53,668 bases of DNA from Bdellovibrionota bacterium. GTDB lineage: Bacteria; Bdellovibrionota; UBA1018; CAUJDS01. The stretch lies in the NCBI GenBank assembly GCA_963169695.1, contig CAUJDS010000048.1:1-53668 (forward strand), in the 5' to 3' direction. Position 1 is the stretch's first letter; every line of letters begins with the position of its first letter. The notes under the pieces are model-generated. The model saw nothing but the letters and a program-made list of their open reading frames with translations. It made no database searches and was not told the DNA's origin. The position numbers and the translations under genes were made by a program. Of the stretch, positions 40,775 to 48,853 are shown piece by piece.

Positions 40775-41698
40775 TCAGCCATTCATTTTCTTGTAGCTTC
40801 GGTATTCAAAGAAGCGAATCCCCGTCCACTTTTCAATGAGGTCGAGAAAGACTTTTTTTGCATCTCGCCAAGTCCAAACATAAGGTGAGTTTTCAAAGTC
40901 CCAATTCCAGTTCTTTTCTTCTATTCTCGCATGCATCCACTTTGGATGAGTGCCTTGAAAGCGCTTAAGTCCCCAGAATCGTTTGTAGAGGTAATTGGTT
41001 CCAGTATGCGGTGCCAAGGAGTCCGAAGCCGCCCCATTCACAGATGCGTGAGATCCGTGATAGAGCTGATCCATAAAAGTAGTTTTGTCCTTCATGGCAT
41101 CCGGCGTTCTTACCCAGCCATAGTGATAGACTCTTGCCCCACATGAAACTACTCGAAGCTTTTCACCACTGTCTTTTCGAAAACTCTGCGCGTCTCCAAC
41201 ACTCTTTGGATTTGCAGAACGCTTTACTATACGAACCTCTCTGCGGTAAGCGCTTCTTGTTTCCTGCACGACGGAATATGAGCCATAAAAATGAGTGTAG
41301 TCGAAGAGTAGTCCTTCCACTTTAGGGTCGCGGTGGTACCTCTTCATCATATCTCGTAAAGATTGATGATCTTTTTCGTGTAGGACTTCGTCTGCTTGGA
41401 GATAGGCACACCAGTCTCCGGTGCATCGATTTAAAGCTAGGTTGGTCTGTTCTGCTAGAATTTGACCTCCCCTCTTCTTCTCTGGATCGTTCAATGGCCA
41501 GGTACTGTCGAAAAGGACGACTTTACCCAATCCTTCTGCTTTAGCCCATTTCTCAAGTTCAGAACGGGTTGAGTCGGTGCCATCCCCTACATTGATAACA
41601 AATTCGTCTACGAGTGGAAGCAAAGAGCGATAGGACTGCAGAAAGGGGTAGTCAAATTGAACGCCATTTCTCAGGATCGAAAAGCCAGAAACCTTCAT
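40775..41698 (-). CDS. Glycosyltransferase family 2-like protein
   Basis: About 307 residues. I chose ATG 41698 (MKVSGFSILRNGVQFDYPFL) because it overlaps the upstream stop as ATGA; an in-frame ATG at 41728 would add ten residues. The region DEFVINVGDGTDSTRSEL matches the usual nucleotide-sugar loop, and YLQADEVLHEKDH carries a metal-site-like acidic pair. The C-terminal half (FWGLKRFQGTHPKWMHARIE and NWDFENSPYVWTWRD) is unusual. It belongs to a run of three glycosyltransferase genes, presumably for LPS core or another surface glycan. Confidence 0.8.
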   Translation of the reverse strand: MKVSGFSILRNGVQFDYPFLQSYRSLLPLVDEFVINVGDGTDSTRSELEKWAKAEGLGKVVLFDSTWPLNDPEKKRGGQILAEQTNLALNRCTGDWCAYLQADEVLHEKDHQSLRDMMKRYHRDPKVEGLLFDYTHFYGSYSVVQETRSAYRREVRIVKRSANPKSVGDAQSFRKDSGEKLRVVSCGARVYHYGWVRTPDAMKDKTTFMDQLYHGSHASVNGAASDSLAPHTGTNYLYKRFWGLKRFQGTHPKWMHARIEEKNWNWDFENSPYVWTWRDAKKVFLDLIEKWTGIRFFEYRSYKKMNG

Positions 41699-42468
41699 GA
41701 TTTCTCTAGCTCTCTTTGGTATTGCCATATCTTGATGTGCCGAACTGCGCGTGAAATGCCCTCAAGAATGGAAATAATAAACCCATGATAACCATCACGA
41801 TAAGCGCGGTAGTAGAAGTAATTTTTTAGAAACATGGCGGGTCCGGCAGTAAGGATCCTCAACGCGTGCGTACGTTGTCCTGCTCGTACGCGATCTCTTG
41901 CCTCGATGGAAGTATAGAAGTTCATTTTGTAGAGAAACTTCTCAGGCGTAAAATCCGGGTAGTGATAAATGGGTTCGTGAATGCGGTCTGGGATGCCAGG
42001 ATACTTTGGGTATTCGTGAATTTCATTCACATACTCCACACCTGGGCGAAAAAAGAATCGGTCCTGGTAGCTTGGATTCCATACACCAAAGCGAATGGGC
42101 TTTCCGAGAAAATACTCCACTCGATGAACCTTGAAGTATTTTTGATCGGTTGGCATTTGAGCAAGAGACTGTATCTTTTTCGCCAACTCAGGAGAACAGA
42201 CTTCATCAGAATCTATTGAGAAAATCCAATTGTGCTTTGCTGCTTGGAGCGCAAAATTTCGTTGCTCTCGAAAGCCTGGCCATTCCTTCTGGAGCAGCCT
42301 GACTTTGGATGCCCACGGGGCAGTTTTGTCATTGATGATTTCCACGGTCTTGTCTTCACTCAAAGCATCGACAACTACAACTTCATCTGCCCAAGCCAGT
42401 GAAGCTAGGCACCTGCCAATGTTTTTCTCTTCATTTCTTGAAATGACGATTGCGGATATTGAGTTCAA
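41695..42468 (-). CDS. Glycosyltransferase family 2, WaaE-like
   Basis: About 257 residues from a TTG start at 42468 that overlaps the previous stop as TTGA and has AGGAG nine bases upstream. ATG 42525 would overlap the heptosyltransferase gene by 61 bases and is less likely. SISAIVISRNEEKNIGRCLA and AWADEVVVVDALSEDKTVEI form the GT-A start, the metal site is SIDSDEVCSP, and the FLGKPIRFGVWNPSYQDRFF region is the acceptor part of WaaE/KdtX-like enzymes. It probably adds a sugar to LPS core. It is similar in plan to the gene at 37816-38577. Confidence 0.85.
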   Translation of the reverse strand: MNSISAIVISRNEEKNIGRCLASLAWADEVVVVDALSEDKTVEIINDKTAPWASKVRLLQKEWPGFREQRNFALQAAKHNWIFSIDSDEVCSPELAKKIQSLAQMPTDQKYFKVHRVEYFLGKPIRFGVWNPSYQDRFFFRPGVEYVNEIHEYPKYPGIPDRIHEPIYHYPDFTPEKFLYKMNFYTSIEARDRVRAGQRTHALRILTAGPAMFLKNYFYYRAYRDGYHGFIISILEGISRAVRHIKIWQYQRELEKS

Positions 42469-43520
42469 GCAAGGAGCTCCTGAAGTTGCCTTATCACATC
42501 TTTGGTAGAAATGAGATTCATACATTGATGCTTGTGTTCAACACAGACGTCAATGCTGCACCAAGGAGGCAAACCTGGCTTTGGGGGCACTCTGCAATTG
42601 AGATTTGGAATGTAGAGAAAAGGATGCCTTTGGAGTGGATAGGGGTGCCACTCATAGGGATCTTCTGGTCCTACAAGGGTCAGGGTTGGGCAACCCACCG
42701 AAGCCGCAAGGTGTTTTGGACCTGAGTCATTTCCCAAGAATGCCTGACAATTCGATAAAATAGAGGCCAAATTTCGCAGCGGCAATTTGTGCGCATAAAA
42801 GGTCTCTTTGGGACCGTTTGCCCGCCATTGATTGATAAGTTCTGATTCCATGGGTCCTGTGACAAGTACAACTCCACCTTGTTTTTCACTGACCCAATTT
42901 TTGGCTACACCAAGGTAGTTTTCGAAGGGCCAGCACTTGGTAGCCCTACTAGCACCTGGCGCAATTGCGAGAAAAGGCTTTTCACCAAGGGCTTCAAGGA
43001 CCTCAAACCTCCCAGCCTCAAGCTCCTCCTTTTTTAGAAAAACAGAAGGAAGTTTTCCCACCGGCACTTCAAGTCCCATTCCACGCAAACAATCCATGTC
43101 CCGTTCAATGATGGGCTTGACAATCCCCTTGCCAGGAATGGAGACCGTCGAAAATCGATTGGCATGATGGTGTCCATGAAAGTGGATGGCTCTTTTTCTG
43201 CAGCCTGTACCAAAAGCCAGAAGAGAACTCGAAGTACTTGCATGGAAGTTGATCACCCAGTCATAGCGCTCGCCAATCAACTTCAAACCCAGGCGACCAA
43301 TGGCCTTTGCTTTAGACGCGGCATCACTTCTCTTTTCGACGGGCCAGATACGAGTGACGCCAGGCTGTTCTTGAAGGAGTGGGGCCCAATGGTGCGTCAC
43401 GGCTACGTGAATGTCGGCGTCCGGAAATTTCTGGTGCAGTTCCAAAAGGGGCGCTGTCATCAGTACGGTATCGCCTAGGGCCCGGAGTTTTATGACTAAG
43501 ATTTTCTTTGGATTATTCAT
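42465..43520 (-). CDS. Heptosyltransferase (GT9, WaaF/WaaC-like)
   Basis: Transfers heptose or a related sugar to the LPS inner core. The 351-residue protein has the GT9 pattern: ILVIKLRALGDTVLMTAPLL at the N-terminus, IAPGASRATKCWPFENYLGV in the centre, VLVTGPMESELIN, then LGNDSGPKHLAASVGCPTLT with LVGPEDPYEWHPY. It uses ADP-heptose from the pathway that includes rfaE2 at 12.2 kb. Its start overlaps the stop of the upstream unknown gene by one base (TGATG), and its stop overlaps the next gene as TTGA. Confidence 0.9.
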   Translation of the reverse strand: MNNPKKILVIKLRALGDTVLMTAPLLELHQKFPDADIHVAVTHHWAPLLQEQPGVTRIWPVEKRSDAASKAKAIGRLGLKLIGERYDWVINFHASTSSSLLAFGTGCRKRAIHFHGHHHANRFSTVSIPGKGIVKPIIERDMDCLRGMGLEVPVGKLPSVFLKKEELEAGRFEVLEALGEKPFLAIAPGASRATKCWPFENYLGVAKNWVSEKQGGVVLVTGPMESELINQWRANGPKETFYAHKLPLRNLASILSNCQAFLGNDSGPKHLAASVGCPTLTLVGPEDPYEWHPYPLQRHPFLYIPNLNCRVPPKPGLPPWCSIDVCVEHKHQCMNLISTKDVIRQLQELLA

Positions 43521-44161
43521 CAGAATCGTGAAGCAAAAGTATAGATGTGTCGCACGTCAATATGACTGAATCTCATATGCTTGAGTTTCATATTTGCAAG
43601 TTGAAGGATTAATTTCGTTTGTCGTACTTTGTTTTGAAATCGGACTTTCTGAATCTCACTCAAAATAAAAGATTCCATTTCCGCCGGATGAAAACAGAAT
43701 CCTTTTGAAAACTCCATAGCTCCCTTAAATAAAATGAGACGTGCTTCAAAGATGTCCCCTTTGGAGAAGCCTCGATTCATGTGGAGATCGCTAACCTTAT
43801 AGGTCTTGTTCGAAAAAAGATCCCTAGTGACCACTGATTTTCTGTTCCAGGTTAGTCGCTTGACACTAAATATGGAGTGGATAGTCCCACAAAGGTCATT
43901 GTAGATATTGACCTCTTCGTCATTGAACCGGTCCTTGTTTTGCTTGAAATAGAATTTTACAGGCGGCAGGTCCACACCGGGAAGGTCGCGGTCAAAGAGG
44001 TACCAATCCATAAAAATAGATAAGCGTTGCTCAAACTCGGGATCATCTTCATATACGACCCCGGCCTTTTCGAAATATTCCTGTTTGGCGTTATACACTT
44101 CGCGGTAGTATTCACCGGTAGTGAATTGTTCGATAATAGGCTCTAAGTATTTTTCGTACAT
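43520..44161 (-). CDS. Protein of unknown function between carA and LPS genes
   Basis: A 213-residue cytoplasmic protein with many Tyr/Phe and Lys/Glu and no signal peptide. Regions: YYREVYNAKQEYFEKAGVVY, QRLSIFMDWYLFDRDLPG, DEEVNIYNDLCGTIHSIFSV, and a basic end (VRQTKLILQLANMKLKHMRF). It looks mostly helical with a central small beta part (TWNRKSVVTRDLFSNKTYKV). No family was recognised. It lies between carA (three bases upstream) and the heptosyltransferase, coupled on both sides, so it may serve either LPS or pyrimidine metabolism. Confidence 0.7.
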   Translation of the reverse strand: MYEKYLEPIIEQFTTGEYYREVYNAKQEYFEKAGVVYEDDPEFEQRLSIFMDWYLFDRDLPGVDLPPVKFYFKQNKDRFNDEEVNIYNDLCGTIHSIFSVKRLTWNRKSVVTRDLFSNKTYKVSDLHMNRGFSKGDIFEARLILFKGAMEFSKGFCFHPAEMESFILSEIQKVRFQNKVRQTKLILQLANMKLKHMRFSHIDVRHIYTFASRF

Positions 44162-44164
44162 GAA

Positions 44165-45289
44165 TCAATTACCTCTCATCATACCTATAAATCGATCAAA
44201 GGCTCCCCGAGAGTCGTGAGGGCCTGGTGAAGCTTCAGGGTGAAATTGCACGGAAAAGGCCCGCTTATCTGGCGCACTGATTCCCGCAACAGTTTGGTCA
44301 TTGAGATGAACATGAGTTACCTGGACAGATTGAGGTAGGGAATCTGCTTCAACTGCGTAGCCATGATTTTGTGGGGTGATTTGGACTTTTCCGGTTGTGC
44401 GGTCGAGGACGGGTTGATTGCTGCCACGATGACCAAATTTTAGTTTAAAGGTTTTGGCCCCTAACGCTAAAGATAGGATTTGGTGCCCCATGCAGATTCC
44501 AAAGACAGGTAGTTTTCCTAAAACAGCCTGGAGGGTCGTCACTGCGTAATCCGCTCTCTCCGGATCACCGGGACCATTAGATAGAAAAAGTCCGTCGGGT
44601 TGGTAACTAAGGATTGTAGATGCAGTCGAATCAGCGGGAAGCAGAACTACTTCACAGCCAGCGAGAGAAAAAATATCGAGTGAGTTTTGTTTAACTCCAA
44701 AATCTAATGCACAAACTCTATAAAGCTTCTTACCCTTGGCGGGAAGGACCTTGGCTTCTTTGACGCTCACTTCACGAATGAAGTCCCTTCCAGAAAAAAG
44801 AGGGAGCGAATCAAATAGTTCTTGAGCTCGGGGTAAGTCCTTCTTATCCAGAATAAGCCCCCGCATGACGCCATTGCTTCTCAACAGCAAAGTAAGCTTT
44901 CTAGTGTCAATATCGGTTAAGGCGGGGATTCCGCTTTGTTTCAAAAACTCTGGAAGATTTTGGGTGGATCGCCAGTTGGAGGCGACTTCTACTAAGTCAT
45001 GAACAACCAATCCGGCACAATGAGGGAAGGCGCTCTCATTGTCCTGGAGGTTTATTCCTGTATTTCCAATATGGGGATAGGTCATGCAAATAATTTGTCC
45101 CGCATAAGAAGGGTCGGTAAGGATTTCTTGGTATCCTGACATCGAAGTATTGAATACTACTTCACCATATCCCCGGTCCTTTCGTCGCCCATTTTCGGTG
45201 GGTGTGGCACCAGCTAGTTTTCCTTCGAAGGTACTGAGGCTACCGGGCTGTGGTCCTTCTAGAACGAGGACTCCATCACTTTCGTTCAT
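44165..45289 (-). CDS. carA: Carbamoyl-phosphate synthase small subunit
   Basis: Glutaminase subunit that feeds ammonia to CarB for carbamoyl phosphate, the first step of pyrimidine and arginine synthesis. The 374-residue protein contains GEVVFNTSMSGYQEILTDPS and IICMTYPHIGNTGIN, and the amidotransferase triad Cys267 in GICMGHQ with FHPEASPGPHD. The length is normal for the family. The large subunit carB is not in this window. It overlaps pyrC by 14 bases, placing it in the pyrimidine part of the run. Confidence 0.97.
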   Translation of the reverse strand: MNESDGVLVLEGPQPGSLSTFEGKLAGATPTENGRRKDRGYGEVVFNTSMSGYQEILTDPSYAGQIICMTYPHIGNTGINLQDNESAFPHCAGLVVHDLVEVASNWRSTQNLPEFLKQSGIPALTDIDTRKLTLLLRSNGVMRGLILDKKDLPRAQELFDSLPLFSGRDFIREVSVKEAKVLPAKGKKLYRVCALDFGVKQNSLDIFSLAGCEVVLLPADSTASTILSYQPDGLFLSNGPGDPERADYAVTTLQAVLGKLPVFGICMGHQILSLALGAKTFKLKFGHRGSNQPVLDRTTGKVQITPQNHGYAVEADSLPQSVQVTHVHLNDQTVAGISAPDKRAFSVQFHPEASPGPHDSRGAFDRFIGMMRGN

Positions 45290-46562
45290 ATATAAACCGG
45301 CCTCCTACCATGGTTGCTGTTATGGCTCCGGTAAACGTCTGATCCATCATCGGTGAATTATGACTCAAAGAGAGCGTATTTTCGGGCGTAAGTTTCCATT
45401 TTCTTTTTACGTCAAACAAAACCAAATCTGCCGAGGAGCCAACAGCAAGTGTTGGAACTTTGATTTTTAATACCTTTGCGGGAGCGAGCGTCATTGCTTC
45501 TACCCAACGCATGGCCGTGAGCGTTTCATTTTGCACTAAGGAGTAGGTAGAAGTCACACTTGTTTCTAATCCGGTGATACCGTTTGCGCAGCTTTCAAAA
45601 GGAGCGTCTTTGTCAGCAGAAGCGTGTGGTGCATGGTCAGAGGCAATGCAGTCAATGACTCCGGTCCTTAGGCCATCCAATAAGGCAAGGCGGTCGGACT
45701 CGTCTCTCAATGGAGGTGCCACCTTGGCCTCAGATCGAAAACAAGCTACCTTGGCATGATTGAGCAGCAGGTGATGAGGACAAACTTCAGCGGTTATTGG
45801 GAGGCCTTCATCCTTTGCTCTTCGGATCATTTCAACTGCCGTTGCGGTCGACACATGCGCAATATGGACTCGGCACCGAGTTAGTCGACATAGGGCAATT
45901 TCTCGTGCCACCATGATTTCTTCTGTAGCAGACGGGCTCCCCGAAAGCCCAAGCCGCTCGGAATGACTTCCTTCATGCATCGAAGCATACTGACTTAACG
46001 TTGGATCTTCTGCGTGACTAATGATTGCAACACCTAAGGATTTTGCGTAGTCCATGGCGTTTCTCATAAGACGACTGCTAGCCACAGGCCGCCCGTCGTC
46101 GCTAAATGCCACACAACCTGCTTGTGCCATTTCACCCATCTCGGTGAGAACTTCTCCCTGAAGGCCTTTGCTAACAGCTCCAATGGGAAGGACTTTGACG
46201 TTTTGCTTTTCGGCCTCACGTAAAATCCATGCCGTAACGGCTGCCTGATCATTAACGGGTTGAGTGTTGGCCATACAAGCAACGGTAGAAAATCCACCAG
46301 CTGCAGCCGCAAGACACCCAGTAAGAATGGTTTCTTTGTGAGATTCTCCTGGTTCTCTAAGGTGCACATGCATGTCGATGAGTCCTGGCATGAGCCAGTG
46401 TCCCGATACGTCGATTGTAGTGTAACCGGATGCTACCGGAATTTTCCCGGATTTGGCGAGGGACTTCACCATACCGCTTTCAATAAGGAGATCGCATTGA
46501 TCATCTAGGCCCTGGCTAGGATCTATGACCCGAGCGTTGCAAATGAGCAAACTCGAATTCAT
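45276..46562 (-). CDS. pyrC: Dihydroorotase
   Basis: Cyclises carbamoyl aspartate to dihydroorotate. The 428-residue protein is class I: the metal motif is MPGLIDMHVHLREPGESHKE, with GGFSTVACMANTQPVNDQAA, AEVCPHHLLL and CIASDHAPHASADKD for the other ligands. It overlaps pyrB by four bases (ATGA) and carA by 14 bases. This order (pyrB, pyrC, carA) is common for pyrimidine operons. Confidence 0.96.
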   Translation of the reverse strand: MNSSLLICNARVIDPSQGLDDQCDLLIESGMVKSLAKSGKIPVASGYTTIDVSGHWLMPGLIDMHVHLREPGESHKETILTGCLAAAAGGFSTVACMANTQPVNDQAAVTAWILREAEKQNVKVLPIGAVSKGLQGEVLTEMGEMAQAGCVAFSDDGRPVASSRLMRNAMDYAKSLGVAIISHAEDPTLSQYASMHEGSHSERLGLSGSPSATEEIMVAREIALCRLTRCRVHIAHVSTATAVEMIRRAKDEGLPITAEVCPHHLLLNHAKVACFRSEAKVAPPLRDESDRLALLDGLRTGVIDCIASDHAPHASADKDAPFESCANGITGLETSVTSTYSLVQNETLTAMRWVEAMTLAPAKVLKIKVPTLAVGSSADLVLFDVKRKWKLTPENTLSLSHNSPMMDQTFTGAITATMVGGRFIYERK

Positions 46563-47476
46563 ACGAGTGGGTCCTTTCCAAGAACACGAGCCAAAACAGC
46601 CATCCTCATATAGAGACCTCTTCGAACTTGCTCCAAAATAAGAGATTTTGGATGATCTTCCATGTCGAATCCAAGTTCAACGCCCCAATTGACGGGCCCG
46701 GGGTGGAGAATCCACGCCTGGGGACAGAGATCGTGGTGCTTCTTTTTGGTGAGTCCCCAAATGCGGTGAAATTCTTGCTGACTAGGAATGAGGGCGCTCG
46801 TCATTCGCTCTTTCTGAAGTCGAAAGCAAAAAATCGCATCCGCACCCGCTACGGCCTTTTCTAGAACAGGCTCCACATGTACCTCCCACTCTGCTGCCGA
46901 TTTTGGCAAGAGCGTATAAGGACCACAGAGCGTAATCTTTGCGCCCAGTTTATTGAGCAGTGGAATTTGAGATCTTGCGACTCTGCTATGGAGGATGTCT
47001 CCCAATAGCACGATTTTCTTCCCTTTGATGGAGGGGAGGTGATTGAGTAGCGTCCAACAATCCAAGAGACCTTGAGTTGGATGTTGGTATTGACCATCCC
47101 CTGCGCTTACAATCGGACTCTTCGTCCATTGTGTAAGAAGATGACAGGTTCCTGACCTTGGTGCGCGAATAATCCAAGTGTCTGGATGGTACTGATTGAG
47201 GGTCAAAATAGTATCTTTGAGAGACTCGCCCTTATTGAGACTTGATTGAGAAATAGAGAAATGAAGAACATTTGCGCCCAATCGCTTGGCCGCCAATTCG
47301 AAAGATATTTTTGTACGAGTGGAGTCTTCCAAAAATAATTGGAGAATTGTTTTACCCCGAAGGATACCTGAAGTGGTCTCTGAATCCTTTTGATGGTTTT
47401 CAAAAAAGGAAGCCAACTCGGTGAACTTTTGAAAGTCCGTTAGGGAGAGGTCTTCTGTTGTCAGCAAGTGACTCAT
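46559..47476 (-). CDS. pyrB: Aspartate carbamoyltransferase catalytic subunit
   Basis: Joins carbamoyl phosphate and aspartate. The 305-residue protein has the carbamoyl-phosphate loop EDSTRTKISFELAAKRLGAN, the motif HPTQGLLDCWTLLNH, and HPGPVNWGVELG. All catalytic residues expected from the family are visible. No regulatory subunit gene (pyrI) is adjacent. Only 22 bases separate it from the HAD phosphatase gene, with no attenuator hairpin, so the pyr genes seem to depend on the upstream lepA-lepB promoter or an unrecognised one. Confidence 0.97.
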   Translation of the reverse strand: MSHLLTTEDLSLTDFQKFTELASFFENHQKDSETTSGILRGKTILQLFLEDSTRTKISFELAAKRLGANVLHFSISQSSLNKGESLKDTILTLNQYHPDTWIIRAPRSGTCHLLTQWTKSPIVSAGDGQYQHPTQGLLDCWTLLNHLPSIKGKKIVLLGDILHSRVARSQIPLLNKLGAKITLCGPYTLLPKSAAEWEVHVEPVLEKAVAGADAIFCFRLQKERMTSALIPSQQEFHRIWGLTKKKHHDLCPQAWILHPGPVNWGVELGFDMEDHPKSLILEQVRRGLYMRMAVLARVLGKDPLV

Positions 47477-47498
47477 TTTCGTAATTACCCGAATTAGA

Positions 47499-48266
47499 CT
47501 AACCTTGGTTCATTCTTTTTTCCAGAAATTCCCGACATACTTGAAAGTTACCTGACCAGGCGTAGCCTTTTTTTGATCCTGGGCGGGGTGTCCGAACCAC
47601 CTCAAGCTGCGTTTGCTTAGGATTGATCAGAAAAACATGGATTCCTGTCCTTCTGGCAACGAGATCCTTGTGAGGATCATTTCCAATATGTAGGCACTCT
47701 GATCCAAGAAGGCCTTCACGCTCCAGGAGTTCGGCGTAGTAGCTCTCAAAGGGTTTACAGGAATGCATCACTGAGGCATCCGTGATGCTACGAAAAAGCT
47801 TGGGTTCGAGACCCGCCCACATCAGGCGCATGTCGATGAACTCTCGTGGCCAAACAGGGTTGGTCGCTAAGACTAAGGGGTAATGTTCTTTGGCCCAGAA
47901 AAGGAAGTCCTTGGCCCCAACCATCGGATAGAAATGACGTCGAATCGATCGAAAGAGAATTCGGATAGCATTGTGAAACTCTTGCTCCGCTTGTTCGGGG
48001 TTCGTTCCGTAGTATCGCGCCGCAACTTCAATTCCGCGAGAAAAGTTGGTGGCTGCCCCTTCTTGTTTCTCTACGGCATTGCGAAGGGCGGTTAAAAAAC
48101 GAATGGCGCCCAATCGGCCCATCTTCTTGCGGTGAATATTGACCCACCCGCGTACAAAACCCACATTTACGTCAAATGAATCCGCGCCTAAAAGTGTCCC
48201 GTCTAAATCGAGAAAGAGTGTTTTCCATGGGGCTTTCAGTTGGGTTTCCTCCCTAATCGGTTCCAT
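47499..48266 (-). CDS. HAD-superfamily hydrolase
   Basis: A phosphatase-fold enzyme of about 255 residues. Motif I is LFLDLDGTLL (nucleophile and acid/base Asp), motif II is VLATNPVWP (Thr in the expected place), motif III has KPFESYY and motif IV is IGNDPHKDLVA. Start uncertain: ATG 48266 is used here. ATG 48314 adds 16 residues, and a CTG at 48239 has the best ribosome site (GGGAGG) and would overlap the lepB stop as CTGA. Substrate unknown. It lies between lepB and pyrB. Confidence 0.82.
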   Translation of the reverse strand: MEPIREETQLKAPWKTLFLDLDGTLLGADSFDVNVGFVRGWVNIHRKKMGRLGAIRFLTALRNAVEKQEGAATNFSRGIEVAARYYGTNPEQAEQEFHNAIRILFRSIRRHFYPMVGAKDFLFWAKEHYPLVLATNPVWPREFIDMRLMWAGLEPKLFRSITDASVMHSCKPFESYYAELLEREGLLGSECLHIGNDPHKDLVARRTGIHVFLINPKQTQLEVVRTPRPGSKKGYAWSGNFQVCREFLEKRMNQG

Positions 48267-48853
48267 TGGAGCGAAGGAATCGAGCCTTCCTTTTTGAGAT
48301 CCAGGGAGAGCCAAATTCTAAATACTTTGGATTGAATGGCTGATTGAGGAATAATATCCCAAGTTCTTGCTGAAACTTTTGAATTACGGTGATCTCCCAC
48401 TACGAAATAAGAATCCTTAGGAATCGTGTGTTCGAAAGTATCAACAAGGCCTGGCTGAGATAAACATATACTATATATCATCTGAGGGTGAACTTCTTTC
48501 CCACAGCGTAACGGGCCTTGGAATTCGGGGGAGTCTATAAACTCTAACGACTTGTTATTAAATATTAAGGCTCCATTTTTAATGGCGATGCGATCTCCCG
48601 ATTTTCCAATGACGCGTTTGAGGTAAGTGCGAGTGGGTTCGGAGGGGGGAGCGTAAACCACAATGTCGCCATATTGAATTGTTTGAGATAGCAATCCTGG
48701 AATCACTATAGAAAGAGCATAGTCTCCAGAATCTAACGTCGGCGCCATCACTCCTGGCGGGACTCGAATAGACTCAATGACCCATGCCTTGATAAGAGTT
48801 GCGACTCCAATCGAGAGGCCCAAAACGATCGCATAAAATCGTACAGCCTTCAC
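48236..48853 (-). CDS. lepB: Signal peptidase I homologue lacking the catalytic Ser
   Basis: A 205-residue protein of the type I leader peptidase fold. The N-terminus is one hydrophobic helix (about 5-25). The box that normally reads S-M-x-P-T has Val35 before Met36 (RVPPGVMAPTLDSGD); codon GTG is clear in the sequence. The general base Lys79 is kept (TYLKRVIGKSGD). The last box, GDHRNSKVSARTW (153-165), also departs from the consensus GDNRxxSxDSR. It therefore looks inactive as a classic Ser/Lys peptidase, or uses another chemistry. It follows lepA directly, the usual lepA-lepB order. An active paralogue is expected elsewhere in the genome. Confidence 0.88.
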   Translation of the reverse strand: MKAVRFYAIVLGLSIGVATLIKAWVIESIRVPPGVMAPTLDSGDYALSIVIPGLLSQTIQYGDIVVYAPPSEPTRTYLKRVIGKSGDRIAIKNGALIFNNKSLEFIDSPEFQGPLRCGKEVHPQMIYSICLSQPGLVDTFEHTIPKDSYFVVGDHRNSKVSARTWDIIPQSAIQSKVFRIWLSLDLKKEGSIPSLQWNRLGRKPN

